A DNA stretch of 18,653 nt, taken from the NCBI GenBank assembly GCA_934216155.1, contig CAKQBK010000053.1, positions 1-18,653 on the forward strand, in the 5' to 3' direction. The notes under the pieces were generated by a model that saw nothing but the letters and a program-made list of their open reading frames with translations, had not been told where the DNA came from and did not search any database. This DNA comes from an uncultured Dialister sp. (GTDB taxonomy: Bacteria > Bacillota > Negativicutes > Veillonellales > Dialisteraceae). Every line of letters begins with the position of its first letter. Position 1 is the stretch's first letter. A program made the position numbers and the translations under genes. Shown piece by piece: positions 6,450 to 15,630 of this stretch.

Positions 6450-6527
6450 GGTGACTGGTGATTCGTGACTGGTGACTGGGAAGGATAATTGAGTTTTCCA
6501 GTCACCAGTCACTAGTCACGAGTCACC
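6450..6527. repeat. Heptad inverted repeat in the guaB leader
   Basis: Left arm 6450-6480: GGTGACT, GGTGATT, CGTGACT, GGTGACT, GG. The right arm 6497-6527 is the near-complete reverse complement (as heptads GGTGACT, CGTGACT, AGTGACT, GGTGACT, GG). The loop is 16 bases. It forms a stem of about 30 bp between promoter and start codon. No T-run follows and no purine riboswitch core is recognised. Confidence 0.75.
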
Positions 6528-6560
6528 TCAGTAGAAAGAAGTTCAGGTACATTATAATAG

Positions 6561-8796
<2,236 letters not shown>

Positions 8797-8797
<1 letters not shown>

Positions 8798-9444
8798 TGC
8801 TGAAAAAACCAATTGTTTTACCTGAAGGATATCCCTTCATCTTGGTGACACTGCTTCTAGGCGTGGTGTGTTTGTGGATGAAATGGTATTATGCGGCGGT
8901 GGTGCCTTTTGTGCTGGCGGTGTATTTTACCTATTTCTTCCGCTGCCCACCTAGAAATAATAAAATCGTTCCTGGAGACGATACACTGGTGTCTCCGGCG
9001 GACGGAACCGTGGTGGATGTATCCCATGATGCCTATGAAGATATGTTTTTAGGTGAGAAATGCCACAAGATTACCATTTTCCTTTCCATTTTCGATGTGC
9101 ATTGCAATCGAAGCCCTATGGAAGGGAAAATTACCTACCAGTCGTACACCCAGGGGAAATTCCTGCCGGCCTACGAAGAAGGGGTAGGGTTTGAAAATGA
9201 AAGAGGCGCTATCGGTATCACCGGTAAGAATCGGTCGATTCTGGTCATCCTCATCGCAGGGATTCTGGCGCGCCGTGTGGTTTCCTGGAAAAATCTGGGG
9301 GATAGCCTGAAAAAAGGCGAACTCTATGGGATGATTAAATTTGGTTCCTGCACGGAACTGTACATTCCAGGAGATTGTGAAATTTGTGTCAAAAAAGGTG
9401 ACAAAGTACGCGGCGGTCTAACTGTCGTAGGGAGGCTGAAATAA
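8797..9444 (+). CDS. psd: Phosphatidylserine decarboxylase, short form
   Basis: This pyruvoyl enzyme converts phosphatidylserine to phosphatidylethanolamine at the membrane. The 215-residue proenzyme has two hydrophobic segments near residues 12-48, SPADGTVVDV, FDVHCNRSP with the conserved His, and the self-cleavage site FGSC, where Ser184 would become the pyruvoyl group. The size fits the short Psd class (archaeal/Bacteroides/Firmicute type) rather than the E. coli type of about 320 residues. The residue after the serine is Cys; Arg or Thr is what I recall from homologues. A GTG at 8794 is in frame, but AGGAG (8786-8790) is 6 bases from ATG 8797 and only 3 from the GTG, so ATG 8797 is preferred. 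pssA follows directly, making a two-step pathway unit. Confidence 0.93.
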
Positions 9445-9445
9445 G

Positions 9446-10171
9446 TTGAATAAATCTTGGATTGCCAATGGCGTCACAGCGGCCAATGCTTTCTTCGGAG
9501 GCTTGTCGATTATGATGTCCATTGAAGGCCACTATAATTGGGCAGCTGTTTTCATTTTAATCGCCATGGTGGCTGATGCATTGGATGGACGTGTGGCTCG
9601 CGCACTGCATACCGCAGGGCCGATGGGAGTGGAATTGGATTCCCTCTCTGATGATATTTCTTTCGGTATCGCTGCCGGCGCTTTGATGTATTCCTACCAG
9701 CTCCATGAACTGGGTTGGGCTGGTATCATTCCTTGTGCGCTGTTGGGCACATTCTGTGCGTTCCGTCTGGCTCGCTTCAACGTGAAGGTTACTTCCGTTC
9801 ACGGCTATTTCGAAGGTCTTCCTTGCCCGACCACCGGTGTTATCGTAGCGGCTTACGTTCTGTCTGGCGCAAAAGTCTGGGATTGGTTCGCAGCTCTGTG
9901 CGTATTGCTTCTGGCATTCCTCATGGTCAGTGAAATTCACTATCCAGATAACAAAGGGGCCAGTGCAGACCAGCTGCATTTGCCAGCTCTTCTTATCTGC
10001 TTGGCATTCTTCCTCATTAGCACGTTCTTCTATTGGCCGATTTGGGCAACCGCTATCTGCGCTGCTTACATCCTTTTCGGCATGATGAATACCTATTTGA
10101 ATCGCCAGAAGGGCAAAAAGAAATCCACTAGAAGAAAACAGAAGAAAACAACTGAAGGAATCGAACAATGA
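9446..10171 (+). CDS. pssA: CDP-diacylglycerol-serine O-phosphatidyltransferase
   Basis: This membrane enzyme joins CDP-diacylglycerol and serine to form phosphatidylserine, the substrate of the Psd encoded just upstream. The CDP-alcohol phosphatidyltransferase signature is complete: Asp44, Asp47, Gly48, Ala51, Arg52, Gly61, Asp65 and Asp69 in the exact D-x2-DG-x2-AR-x8-G-x3-D-x3-D spacing. Several hydrophobic helices follow, then a very basic, Lys/Arg-rich tail (about 220-236). The start is TTG, one base after the psd stop, with AGGGAGG at 9429-9435. The 241-residue length is normal. The stop overlaps the GT2 start (ATGA), so translation is probably coupled. Confidence 0.94.
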   Translation: MNKSWIANGVTAANAFFGGLSIMMSIEGHYNWAAVFILIAMVADALDGRVARALHTAGPMGVELDSLSDDISFGIAAGALMYSYQLHELGWAGIIPCALLGTFCAFRLARFNVKVTSVHGYFEGLPCPTTGVIVAAYVLSGAKVWDWFAALCVLLLAFLMVSEIHYPDNKGASADQLHLPALLICLAFFLISTFFYWPIWATAICAAYILFGMMNTYLNRQKGKKKSTRRKQKKTTEGIEQ

Positions 10172-11427
10172 ACTACACCCTCGATATAATCATGCTGCCT
10201 GTGCAGCTGATTGTGGCGTTTTTTACACTGTACTACACAATCATCGGCATTTTCGGCATGTGGCATCGAAAAGAAAAAAATCTGGCAGCACCGAAAAGCA
10301 AATTCGCCCTGGTCATTCCGGCCCATAACGAAGCCATGGTACTAGGGGATCTGCTGGATAACCTGAAACTTTTGAAATACCCCAAAGAACTGTACGACAT
10401 TTACGTCATTGCGGACAACTGCACCGACAATACGGCGGACATTGCCCGCCAGCATGGTGCGTTCGTTTTTGAACGGGAAAACAAAGAACTGGTCGGCAAA
10501 GGCTATGCCATGGATTGGGTATTTCCGAAAATTTTTGATCTGAACAAAGGCTATGATGCATTCTGCGTCTTTGACTCAGATAACTTGGTCCACCTGGACT
10601 TTTTGGCGGTCATGAACAACCGTCTTTTGAAAGGACAGAAAGTACTCCAGGGCTATCTCTCTGCGAAGAACCCTACCGATACCTGGGTGTCCGGCACCTT
10701 TGCGATTGCCTTCTGGACCATCAACCATTTGTGGCATTTGGGGAAATACAACCTGGGTCTCTCCTCCTGCTTGGGCGGAACCGGCATGTGTATTTCTGCT
10801 GATATCGTGAAGAAATACGGTTGGGGCTGCGACTGCCTCACCGAAGATATGGAATTTTCCATGAAATGCCTCTCCCATGGCATTCGTACCTGCTGGGTTC
10901 ATGACGCCATCATTTATGATGAAAAACCGCTGGGATTCATGGCCTCCTGCCGTCAAAGAAAACGGTGGGCTCAGGGACAGTTCGACTGCTCCGAACGGTA
11001 CATTCCGATTCTTCTCAAAGAAGGAATCAAACGGCATAGTATCATCATCCTGGATGGAATTATGCAACTTTTGCAGAACTATTTCCTGCTTCTGTCCACC
11101 TTCTACCTGGTGATGACCTATATCAATATGTTCTATCCGTGCTTCACGGTCATTCTGTACAACGACGTACTGGTGCCGAAACAATTCTGGGCGGTTTTGG
11201 GATTCATTCAATCCGTGATTCCCCTGATTGTACTCCTGCAGATCGAAGTACCGCTGAAGATTTACCTCTACTGGCTCATTTACCCGATTTTCATGTACTC
11301 CTGGATTCCCGTCACCATCCTTGGATGGAAAGACCGGCATAAAAAAGGATGGGTCCATACCATTCACACCCGGAGCATGCACTTCGAACAGGCTAGCCTG
11401 ACGAGAAAGAAAGAAATTGATCAGTAA
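10168..11427 (+). CDS. Membrane-bound family 2 glycosyltransferase
   Basis: The 419-residue protein has an N-terminal membrane helix (about 5-30), a GT2 domain (about 45-290) and three or four C-terminal membrane helices (about 295-390). GT2 motifs are VIPAHNEA, the FDSDN metal/UDP-binding motif (Asp136, Asp138), TED with Glu226/Asp227, and the QRKRW box (263-267) typical of processive or BcsA/IcaA-like enzymes. It probably adds sugars from a nucleotide donor to a lipid or growing glycan at the inner membrane. The substrate is unknown. It is the last gene of the guaB operon, joined to pssA by an ATGA overlap and followed by two hairpins. Position next to psd/pssA and the WecG/TagA gene suggests envelope lipid or glycan synthesis. 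Confidence 0.9.
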   Translation: MNYTLDIIMLPVQLIVAFFTLYYTIIGIFGMWHRKEKNLAAPKSKFALVIPAHNEAMVLGDLLDNLKLLKYPKELYDIYVIADNCTDNTADIARQHGAFVFERENKELVGKGYAMDWVFPKIFDLNKGYDAFCVFDSDNLVHLDFLAVMNNRLLKGQKVLQGYLSAKNPTDTWVSGTFAIAFWTINHLWHLGKYNLGLSSCLGGTGMCISADIVKKYGWGCDCLTEDMEFSMKCLSHGIRTCWVHDAIIYDEKPLGFMASCRQRKRWAQGQFDCSERYIPILLKEGIKRHSIIILDGIMQLLQNYFLLLSTFYLVMTYINMFYPCFTVILYNDVLVPKQFWAVLGFIQSVIPLIVLLQIEVPLKIYLYWLIYPIFMYSWIPVTILGWKDRHKKGWVHTIHTRSMHFEQASLTRKKEIDQ

Positions 11428-11480
11428 GGCAGTGAGAAGTTAGAAATGATGGTGGCGGCGCACAACCTATAAAGCGCCGC
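11428..11480 (+). terminator. Gene-end module of the GT2 gene
   Basis: Right after the stop come AGTGAGA, AGTTAGA, AATGATGGTGG, then a hairpin with perfect 7-bp arms GCGGCGC (11455-11461) and GCGCCGC (11474-11480). It matches the module after recG in order and loop start (CACAA...). It has no T-run of its own. Confidence 0.7.
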
Positions 11481-11488
11481 AGAATATT

Positions 11489-11528
11489 AAAGCGTGATGG
11501 AGACATTGTGTTTTCATCATGCTTTTTT
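11489..11528 (+). terminator. Intrinsic terminator of the guaB operon
   Basis: An 11-bp stem (11489-11499 with 11515-11525, one G-U pair) is followed by a T-run (11523-11528). Confidence 0.85.
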
Positions 11529-11534
11529 GTTGCT

Positions 11535-11576
11535 GGTTAGCAATTAGTAGTTGGCAGCAAGCAGTTAGCAGTTAGC
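11535..11576 (+). repeat. Six-unit heptad array
   Basis: Consecutive units GGTTAGC, AATTAGT, AGTTGGC, AGCAAGC, AGTTAGC, AGTTAGC with period 7. No mirrored partner is obvious nearby. Confidence 0.75.
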
Positions 11577-11589
11577 GGTATTGGCACCA

Positions 11590-11748
11590 GCGTCTACCCT
11601 CTTTTTTTGAAAGGGGGGGCAGGGGGGATAGCTCGCACTGGTGATATGAAATGATCATGAGAAGATTCGTATAGGCGTCTGGCACAACTGGATAAAATAG
11701 AATACTCAGGTTGCTAAAGGTTCTAAGGGTTCTGAGGGTTCTCAAGCT
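11590..11748. repeat. Fragments of P1-flanking sequence and a nonad array
   Basis: The stretch from 11590 (TACCCTCTTT, GAAAGGGGGG, GGCAGGGG, then GCTCGCACTGG) matches sequences that flank the P1 copy at 15600-15640 and 15855-15880. Positions 11704-11748 are nonads (CAGGTTGCT, AAAGGTTCT, AAGGGTTCT, GAGGGTTCT). No gene is seen. Confidence 0.6.
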
Positions 11749-11792
11749 TGACAAGTGACGCTAGCGAAATTATTCTTATCTCCCCCGTCGGG

Positions 11793-12116
11793 GTAATGCT
11801 GTTAAGTTAAGGATTTGCGTTAATAGACATGATTCCGCTAGTGGGGACAGGTTGCTCAAGCTTCTAAGGGTTCTCAGGTTGCTCAGGTTCCTCGAATGTG
11901 CCATTAACTGCAATCCGTCATTTCGACCGGTCGTATTTGTGCTTGACGATACAGTAGTAATGAAATGCGATGTGTAGGAGAGTGGAGAAATCTCGCAGCA
12001 CTAGCGGTAAGGGCTATCTGAATCGTATCACTACGACGCAATTTTACCAGTTGTTACTAACGTTTATTGGCACATTCGAGAACCCTGAGAACCCTTAGAA
12101 CCTTCAGAACCCTGCA
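11793..12116. repeat. P1 element with P2 sequence in its centre
   Basis: The left P1 arm is intact: GTAATGCT...GTTAAGTTAAG (11793-11811), CCGCTAGTGG, then nonads (11848-11892). CGAATGTGCCA (11893-11903) pairs perfectly with TGGCACATTCG (12068-12078), and nonads 12079-12115 mirror the left ones. Between them lies a P2 half copy starting CGTCATTTCGACC at 11936 and including GTGGAGAAATCTC and GCACTAGCGG. The arrangement is what insertion of P2 into the P1 loop, or recombination between the two families, would leave. Confidence 0.7.
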
Positions 12117-12362
12117 TGCACTGGCGATAAGGGCTATCTGAATCCTATTACTACGACGCAACTTTACCAGTTGCTACTAATGTTTATTGGCACATTCGAG
12201 AACCCTGAGAACCCTTAGAACCTTCAGAACCCTGCATGTACTGGCGGTAAGGGCTATCTGAATCTTATCACTACGACGTAATTTTACCAGTTGTCACTAA
12301 CGTTTATTGGCACATTCGAAGAACCTGAGCCACTTGAGAACCCTGAGCAACCTGAGAAACCT
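12001..12362 (+). repeat. Three 120-bp tandem repeats
   Basis: Units begin at 12001, 12121 and 12241, exactly 120 bp apart. Each starts CTAGCGGTAAGGGCTATCTG or a near match and contains TATTGGCACATTCG followed by nonads. The third unit diverges in its nonad part. The unit combines inner P2 sequence with a P1 right arm. Differences between units are scattered substitutions, so the array is not very recent or is under some drift. Confidence 0.9.
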
Positions 12363-12420
12363 TTTACCTCTATGGAAGTCACGGAAATTGACGCAAACCT
12401 ATAACATAACAGACTTCCCC

Positions 12421-12449
12421 TTGACAATCTTAGAAAATAGTGATAAAGT
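12421..12449 (+). promoter_or_regulatory. Promoter of the T-box/symporter transcript
   Basis: TTGACA (12421-12426), a 17-base spacer and TAAAGT (12444-12449) preceded by TGA, which resembles an extended -10. It lies directly before the T-box leader, so transcription would start near 12456. Confidence 0.75.
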
Positions 12450-12455
12450 ACTTCC

Positions 12456-12709
12456 ATGAAACGAGGAAGGAAAGAGTAAGCAATCGGATACCGACCAAGC
12501 GAGTCCGGATAGTGGAAGCGGATACGGAGAAGTTGCTGAAGTGCATTCTTGAGTTTGAAAGGCTGAAATCAGAGTAGGCTTTTCCGGGAGCTCCCGATAC
12601 AGAGTCAGGGTTTGTTAGAACCGGTGAAGGTATATCTGGTGACAGATATATAAATTTGGGTGGAAACACGAAGCTATGCTCTCGTCCCTTGTGGGACGGG
12701 AGTTTTTTG
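12456..12709 (+). promoter_or_regulatory. T-box riboswitch, predicted tRNA-Cys specific
   Basis: A full T-box leader is visible. The S-turn strand AGTA (12475-12478) and GAA (12538-12540) flank a helix AGCAA/TTGCT (12479-12483 with 12533-12537). The upper stem I has GCGAGTC and GTGGAAGC, like the conserved AG-bulge and GNUG regions. TGC (12542-12544) followed by A is in the usual specifier place after GAA plus one base. Stem III is TATATCT/AGATATA (12631-12650). The T-box is GGGTGGAAACACGA, where the antiterminator pairs GGG and ACGA with TCGTCCC around a bulge holding TGGA. The final A would pair with discriminator U73, which tRNA-Cys has. The competing terminator is at 12678-12709. The element probably induces the symporter when tRNA-Cys is uncharged. 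Confidence 0.88.
12678..12709 (+). terminator. T-box-controlled terminator
   Basis: An 11-bp stem (12678-12688 with 12693-12703, two G-U pairs, loop TTGT) is followed by TTTTTGT. Its left strand includes the TCGTCCC needed by the antiterminator, so the two structures exclude each other. Confidence 0.9.
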
Positions 12710-12720
12710 TTGCTTACTAA

Positions 12721-12786
12721 TTGTTGTTGGTTGTTAGTTGTTTGTTGTTAGGATCCGAACAACAAACAACTAACAACCAACAACAA
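12721..12786. repeat. Perfect 29-bp heptad hairpin upstream of the symporter
   Basis: The left arm 12721-12749 consists of heptads of the GTTGTTG, GTTGTTA, GTTGTTT type. The right arm 12758-12786 is its exact reverse complement over all 29 bases. The 8-base loop contains GGATCC. It lies after the T-box terminator and before the symporter gene, so it would be in the read-through mRNA. Confidence 0.9.
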
Positions 12787-12837
12787 TGAAGAAAATAAAT
12801 TTTTCAAGTGGCGCAGCATTTTCAGATTTTTGGATGA

Positions 12838-12905
12838 GCTAGCGTTATCACATCATACGTGTAACCTGAGAATCCTGAGCAACCTGAGAAACTTTTACAT
12901 CCAAG
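12838..12905. repeat. Nonad arm and P1 right-end fragment
   Basis: GCTAGCGTTATCACATCAT is followed by nonads (TGTAACCTG, AGAATCCTG, AGCAACCTG) and by AATCATCGCATATTTC, the order found on the right side of P1. The left half is absent. The fragment ends about 45 bases before the symporter ribosome site. Confidence 0.6.
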
Positions 12906-12965
12906 GGAATCATCGCATATTTCACTGCACTTAATGACATTGACAATATTAGGAGGGATATTTTT

Positions 12966-14237
12966 ATGAAAGAAAGTAAAGAAGTAGAAAATTTGGCACA
13001 ACAGGTGCTGAAGGAGAATAAAACCAAAAAACAGGGACGGCAGTTTGTACTGTGGATTTTAGCACTGGTGGTCGGGGCCGCTCTGGGGTGGCTCGGTATC
13101 AAACCGCTCAATGAATTGTTCAATTTCATTGCCACAGTCTTCACCCGTTTGTTCCAATTCATTGCAGTTCCTACTATTGCTCTGGCGGTGATTACCACCT
13201 TGGCTGCCCTGGGCGGGAAGAAAGAAACCGGCCGCATTTTTGCTCACGCTGTAGTATACACCCTGTTGACTACCGTATTTGCCGCTGGTATTGGTCTGGT
13301 TATGTATCTTTGGATTGCACCGGGCAATCTGCCTGCTGACATTGTAGGCGCCGGTGCTGCCAATGTACCGCAGAAACTGGGCACTGTGACCTACTATGAT
13401 CACATTTTGAACGTGATTCCAAACAATATTCTGCAGCCATTCTTGTCTGGTAACGTGCTGGCGGTGATGCTCATTGCCGCTTCCTTCGGCTTGGGCCTGG
13501 CATTCATGCCAAAGACAGAAAATCGCGACATGCTTCTGAAAGGCATTTTGGGCTTCCAGGAATTGCTGTTCACCTTGATTAAAGCACTGCTCTTCATCCT
13601 TCCTGTTGGTATTCTGGCTTTCGCCGCTCAGCTGTCCGCTCAGATTGAAGCCGGTGTCATCGTCGGTGCTCTTGGAAAATATACTGCCGTCATCATTGGC
13701 AGTAACTGCATCCAGTTCTTCATCGTATTGCCGCTGTTCCTGCTGGCTAGAGGACTCAATCCAATCGCTGTATTTAAGAAAATGTCTCCTGCCATTGCGG
13801 TGGCTCTCTTCACCAAAAGTTCTGCCGGCACCTTGCCAGTCACCTTGGCTTCTGCAGAAAAGAATTTGAAAGCCAATCCAGCAGTCTCCCGTTTCGTTCT
13901 TCCGATTTGCACCACCATCAATATGAATGGTTGCGCCGCTTTCATTTTGATTACCTCCCTCTTTGTAATGCAGAATGCAGGCTACGACCTGCCGCTTCCT
14001 ACCATGATCACTTGGCTGATTGTGGCTGTGCTGGCTGCTGTAGGAAACGCTGGCGTCCCCATGGGATGCTATTTCCTGACCCTGTCCCTCATGAGCGGCA
14101 TCGGTGCTCCCATTGGTATCCTGGGGATCATTCTTCCGATTTACACCATCATCGACATGATTGAAACCGCCGAAAACGTATGGTCCGACTCCTGCGTATG
14201 CGCTATGACTGACCATGATTTGAAAGGAAAACTGTAA
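12966..14237 (+). CDS. SstT-like sodium:amino-acid symporter (DAACS family)
   Basis: The 423-residue protein is a polytopic transporter of the dicarboxylate/amino acid:cation symporter family, taking up an amino acid with Na+ across the inner membrane. Visible family features are the HP1 serine loop KSSAGTLP, NMNGC in TM7 (NMDGT in GltPh), GNAGVPMG in HP2, and TM8 IIDMIETAENVWSD. In TM8 the aspartate matching GltPh Asp394 and the Asn and Asp matching Asn401 and Asp405 are kept, but the Arg397 position, which binds acidic side chains, is Glu, as in E. coli SstT. A neutral substrate is therefore likely. The T-box upstream points to cysteine; serine or threonine remains possible. AGGAGGG (12951-12957) is 8 bases before the ATG. 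The first 25 residues are a charged cytoplasmic extension. Confidence 0.9.
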   Translation: MKESKEVENLAQQVLKENKTKKQGRQFVLWILALVVGAALGWLGIKPLNELFNFIATVFTRLFQFIAVPTIALAVITTLAALGGKKETGRIFAHAVVYTLLTTVFAAGIGLVMYLWIAPGNLPADIVGAGAANVPQKLGTVTYYDHILNVIPNNILQPFLSGNVLAVMLIAASFGLGLAFMPKTENRDMLLKGILGFQELLFTLIKALLFILPVGILAFAAQLSAQIEAGVIVGALGKYTAVIIGSNCIQFFIVLPLFLLARGLNPIAVFKKMSPAIAVALFTKSSAGTLPVTLASAEKNLKANPAVSRFVLPICTTINMNGCAAFILITSLFVMQNAGYDLPLPTMITWLIVAVLAAVGNAGVPMGCYFLTLSLMSGIGAPIGILGIILPIYTIIDMIETAENVWSDSCVCAMTDHDLKGKL

Positions 14238-14239
14238 AA

Positions 14240-14307
14240 GGCAGTTAGAAGTGAGAAGTTAGAAGTTAGAAGTGAAGGATGGGGCGCATCAAATTATATA
14301 GCGCCCC
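14240..14307 (+). terminator. Gene-end module of the symporter
   Basis: Heptads AGTTAGA, AGTGAGA, AGTTAGA, AGTTAGA, AGTGAAG are followed by GATGGGGCGCATC and a hairpin with arms GGGGCGC (14281-14287) and GCGCCCC (14301-14307). The following AATACCCTTTTTATAAAA closely matches the tail of the stress-protein module (minus strand near 17880). Confidence 0.8.
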
Positions 14308-14323
14308 AATACCCTTTTTATAA

Positions 14324-14386
14324 AAATAAAACGGTATGCATGCTAAGTGTAATCTATACTTAGTATACATACCGTTTTATTTTTTT
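14324..14386. terminator. Bidirectional terminator between convergent genes
   Basis: Arms 14324-14348 and 14358-14382 form a 25-bp stem with two G-U pairs and a 9-base loop, opening with AAATAAAA and ending TTTTATTTTTTT. It serves the symporter (+) and the URO-D-like gene (-). It sits between two opposed gene-end modules. Confidence 0.85.
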
Positions 14387-14393
14387 ATACTTT

Positions 14394-14460
14394 GCGGCGC
14401 TTTACAAGTTGTGCGCCGCCACCACCATTTCTCACTTCTAACTTCTCACTTCTAACTGCT
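14394..14460 (-). terminator. Gene-end module of the URO-D-like gene
   Basis: On the minus strand: heptads AGTTAGA, AGTGAGA, AGTTAGA, AGTGAGA, then AATGGTGGTGG and a hairpin with arms GCGGCGC and GCGCCGC (14413-14419 with 14394-14400). It mirrors the symporter module on the other side of the bidirectional terminator. Confidence 0.8.
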
Positions 14461-14461
14461 T

Positions 14462-15472
14462 TTAAAGTTCTACCGCTTTTCGGAGGGCCAGCAGGTTTTC
14501 TTCTGGTGCCGATGGATTGACTACGCAGCCAGGGCCCAGGATTAAGCCTTTTCCATCTACCTGTTCGATAGCGTCTTTCACATGGGCAGTAATTTCTTCT
14601 GGGGTACCTTCTAGGATGATGTCATCATATTTCAAAACGCCATCCACGAAGTAGGGGGCCGATTTGATGCCTGCCAGGAGACATTTATTGGTCAGAGCTC
14701 TAGCCTCTTTCAAGGACGGCCAGGTGTGGCGGTCATGCCAGTTCACACAATTGATGGGGTAATTGGCTACTTCTTCGAAATAAATATCTTCCCCATGGAT
14801 GTGTGCCACATTGAACCACGTCTTTTTTGCATAGGACTTGATGACCTGCAAATCATAGAAGGCAGCAAATTCTTCAAATTGCGGCGGAGTCATCATGGTT
14901 TTCACGGCGTTCTGGGTGGCAAAGAAAAATCCATCTACGCCGGCATCGATGTTATAGCTGATGAAATCCAAAGTGGTTGCGGTAATGGCAGCCAGTGCGT
15001 GGTGTACTGCATCAGGATACTGTTCCATATCTTTGAGCAGACGGTCGCCGGCCATTTTCTTCAGCGTGGAAAATGGGCTGAAAATGGTCTGAATCATCGG
15101 GGTGCCTTCTTTGCGGCGTTTGGCCAGTTCTCTAGCAAATTCGATCTGTTTGCCGTAGGTGCCCTGGAGAGCCGGAATAGCACGGATGGCATCATAGTCA
15201 GAAGGACTCTGGATGGCAAATTTCTTTACAATTGGTTCCTTGTGGGGGTCACAGTAAATGGTGATCTGATTGCCAAAGTCCTGGGTGCTGTACAGTCCGA
15301 AAGGCATCATTTTGATATAATCGAAATCATATTTTTCCGTCAGTTCCACTTCTGCTTCCGCCAAAGAAATGGGGTCCTGGTCAAACTGGGACAAGTGCAT
15401 CCAAGCAGCCACCGGGACACGATCCACATCTTTACCAGCCAAAGCGGCTCTGACACGTTCTTCTCTATTCAT
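14462..15472 (-). CDS. Uroporphyrinogen decarboxylase-family protein (MtaA/CmuA-like, not HemE)
   Basis: The protein of about 336 residues is in the URO-D superfamily (TIM barrel), which includes HemE and corrinoid- or CoM-dependent methyltransferases. The HemE N-terminal PxWxMRQAGR-type substrate loop is absent; PVAAWMHLSQ is found instead. Candidate metal ligands are His224 and His226 in AHIHGED and Cys316 in LGPGCVV. MtaA-type enzymes use His-x-Cys plus a later Cys, so the first Cys is replaced by His here. It may be a methyltransferase or a related enzyme with unknown substrate. ATGs lie at 15478 and 15472; AGGAG is about 7 bases before the second but almost touches the first, so 15472 is chosen. 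It is a single gene convergent with the symporter, and no corrinoid protein gene is adjacent. Confidence 0.85.
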   Translation of the reverse strand: MNREERVRAALAGKDVDRVPVAAWMHLSQFDQDPISLAEAEVELTEKYDFDYIKMMPFGLYSTQDFGNQITIYCDPHKEPIVKKFAIQSPSDYDAIRAIPALQGTYGKQIEFARELAKRRKEGTPMIQTIFSPFSTLKKMAGDRLLKDMEQYPDAVHHALAAITATTLDFISYNIDAGVDGFFFATQNAVKTMMTPPQFEEFAAFYDLQVIKSYAKKTWFNVAHIHGEDIYFEEVANYPINCVNWHDRHTWPSLKEARALTNKCLLAGIKSAPYFVDGVLKYDDIILEGTPEEITAHVKDAIEQVDGKGLILGPGCVVNPSAPEENLLALRKAVEL

Positions 15473-15514
15473 ATACATTCTCCTTTCAAAGGAAATCCTT
15501 GTTTATGTGATTTT

Positions 15515-15520
15515 ATTATA
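15515..15520 (-). promoter_or_regulatory. Possible -10 box of the URO-D-like gene
   Basis: TATAAT on the minus strand about 45 bases before the start codon. No convincing -35 box is seen. Confidence 0.4.
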
Positions 15521-15549
15521 GCATAGGTTGGGAAGGTTCTGTAGGATTT

Positions 15550-15577
15550 GGTGACTGGTGACTAGGGATTGGGGATT
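15550..15577 (+). repeat. Four-unit heptad array
   Basis: GGTGACT, GGTGACT, AGGGATT, GGGGATT with period 7. A related series (AGTGACT, AGTGGCT, AGGTATT, AGAGATT, GGGGTTC) is at 18464-18512. Confidence 0.75.
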
Positions 15578-15630
15578 CTAGTGGTAATTGCCCTAGCGGT
15601 TTACCCTCTTTCGCTGAAAGGGGGGCAGGG

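Noticed and set aside
12001..12362. CRISPR array
   Set aside because: Repeats are 120 bp head to tail with no unique spacers, and no cas genes are present.
13059..14216. 385-codon minus-strand open frame inside the symporter gene
   Set aside because: Shadow of a GC-periodic gene; hydrophilic low-complexity product, no ribosome site, and the plus-strand protein is clearly a transporter.
14462..15472. hemE (true uroporphyrinogen decarboxylase)
   Set aside because: The N-terminal Arg-containing substrate loop of HemE is absent and HIHG/GPGC motifs fit the methyltransferase-like branch.
14726..15526. 266-codon plus-strand open frame opposite the URO-D-like gene
   Set aside because: The minus-strand frame has clear family motifs and a ribosome site; this one has neither.
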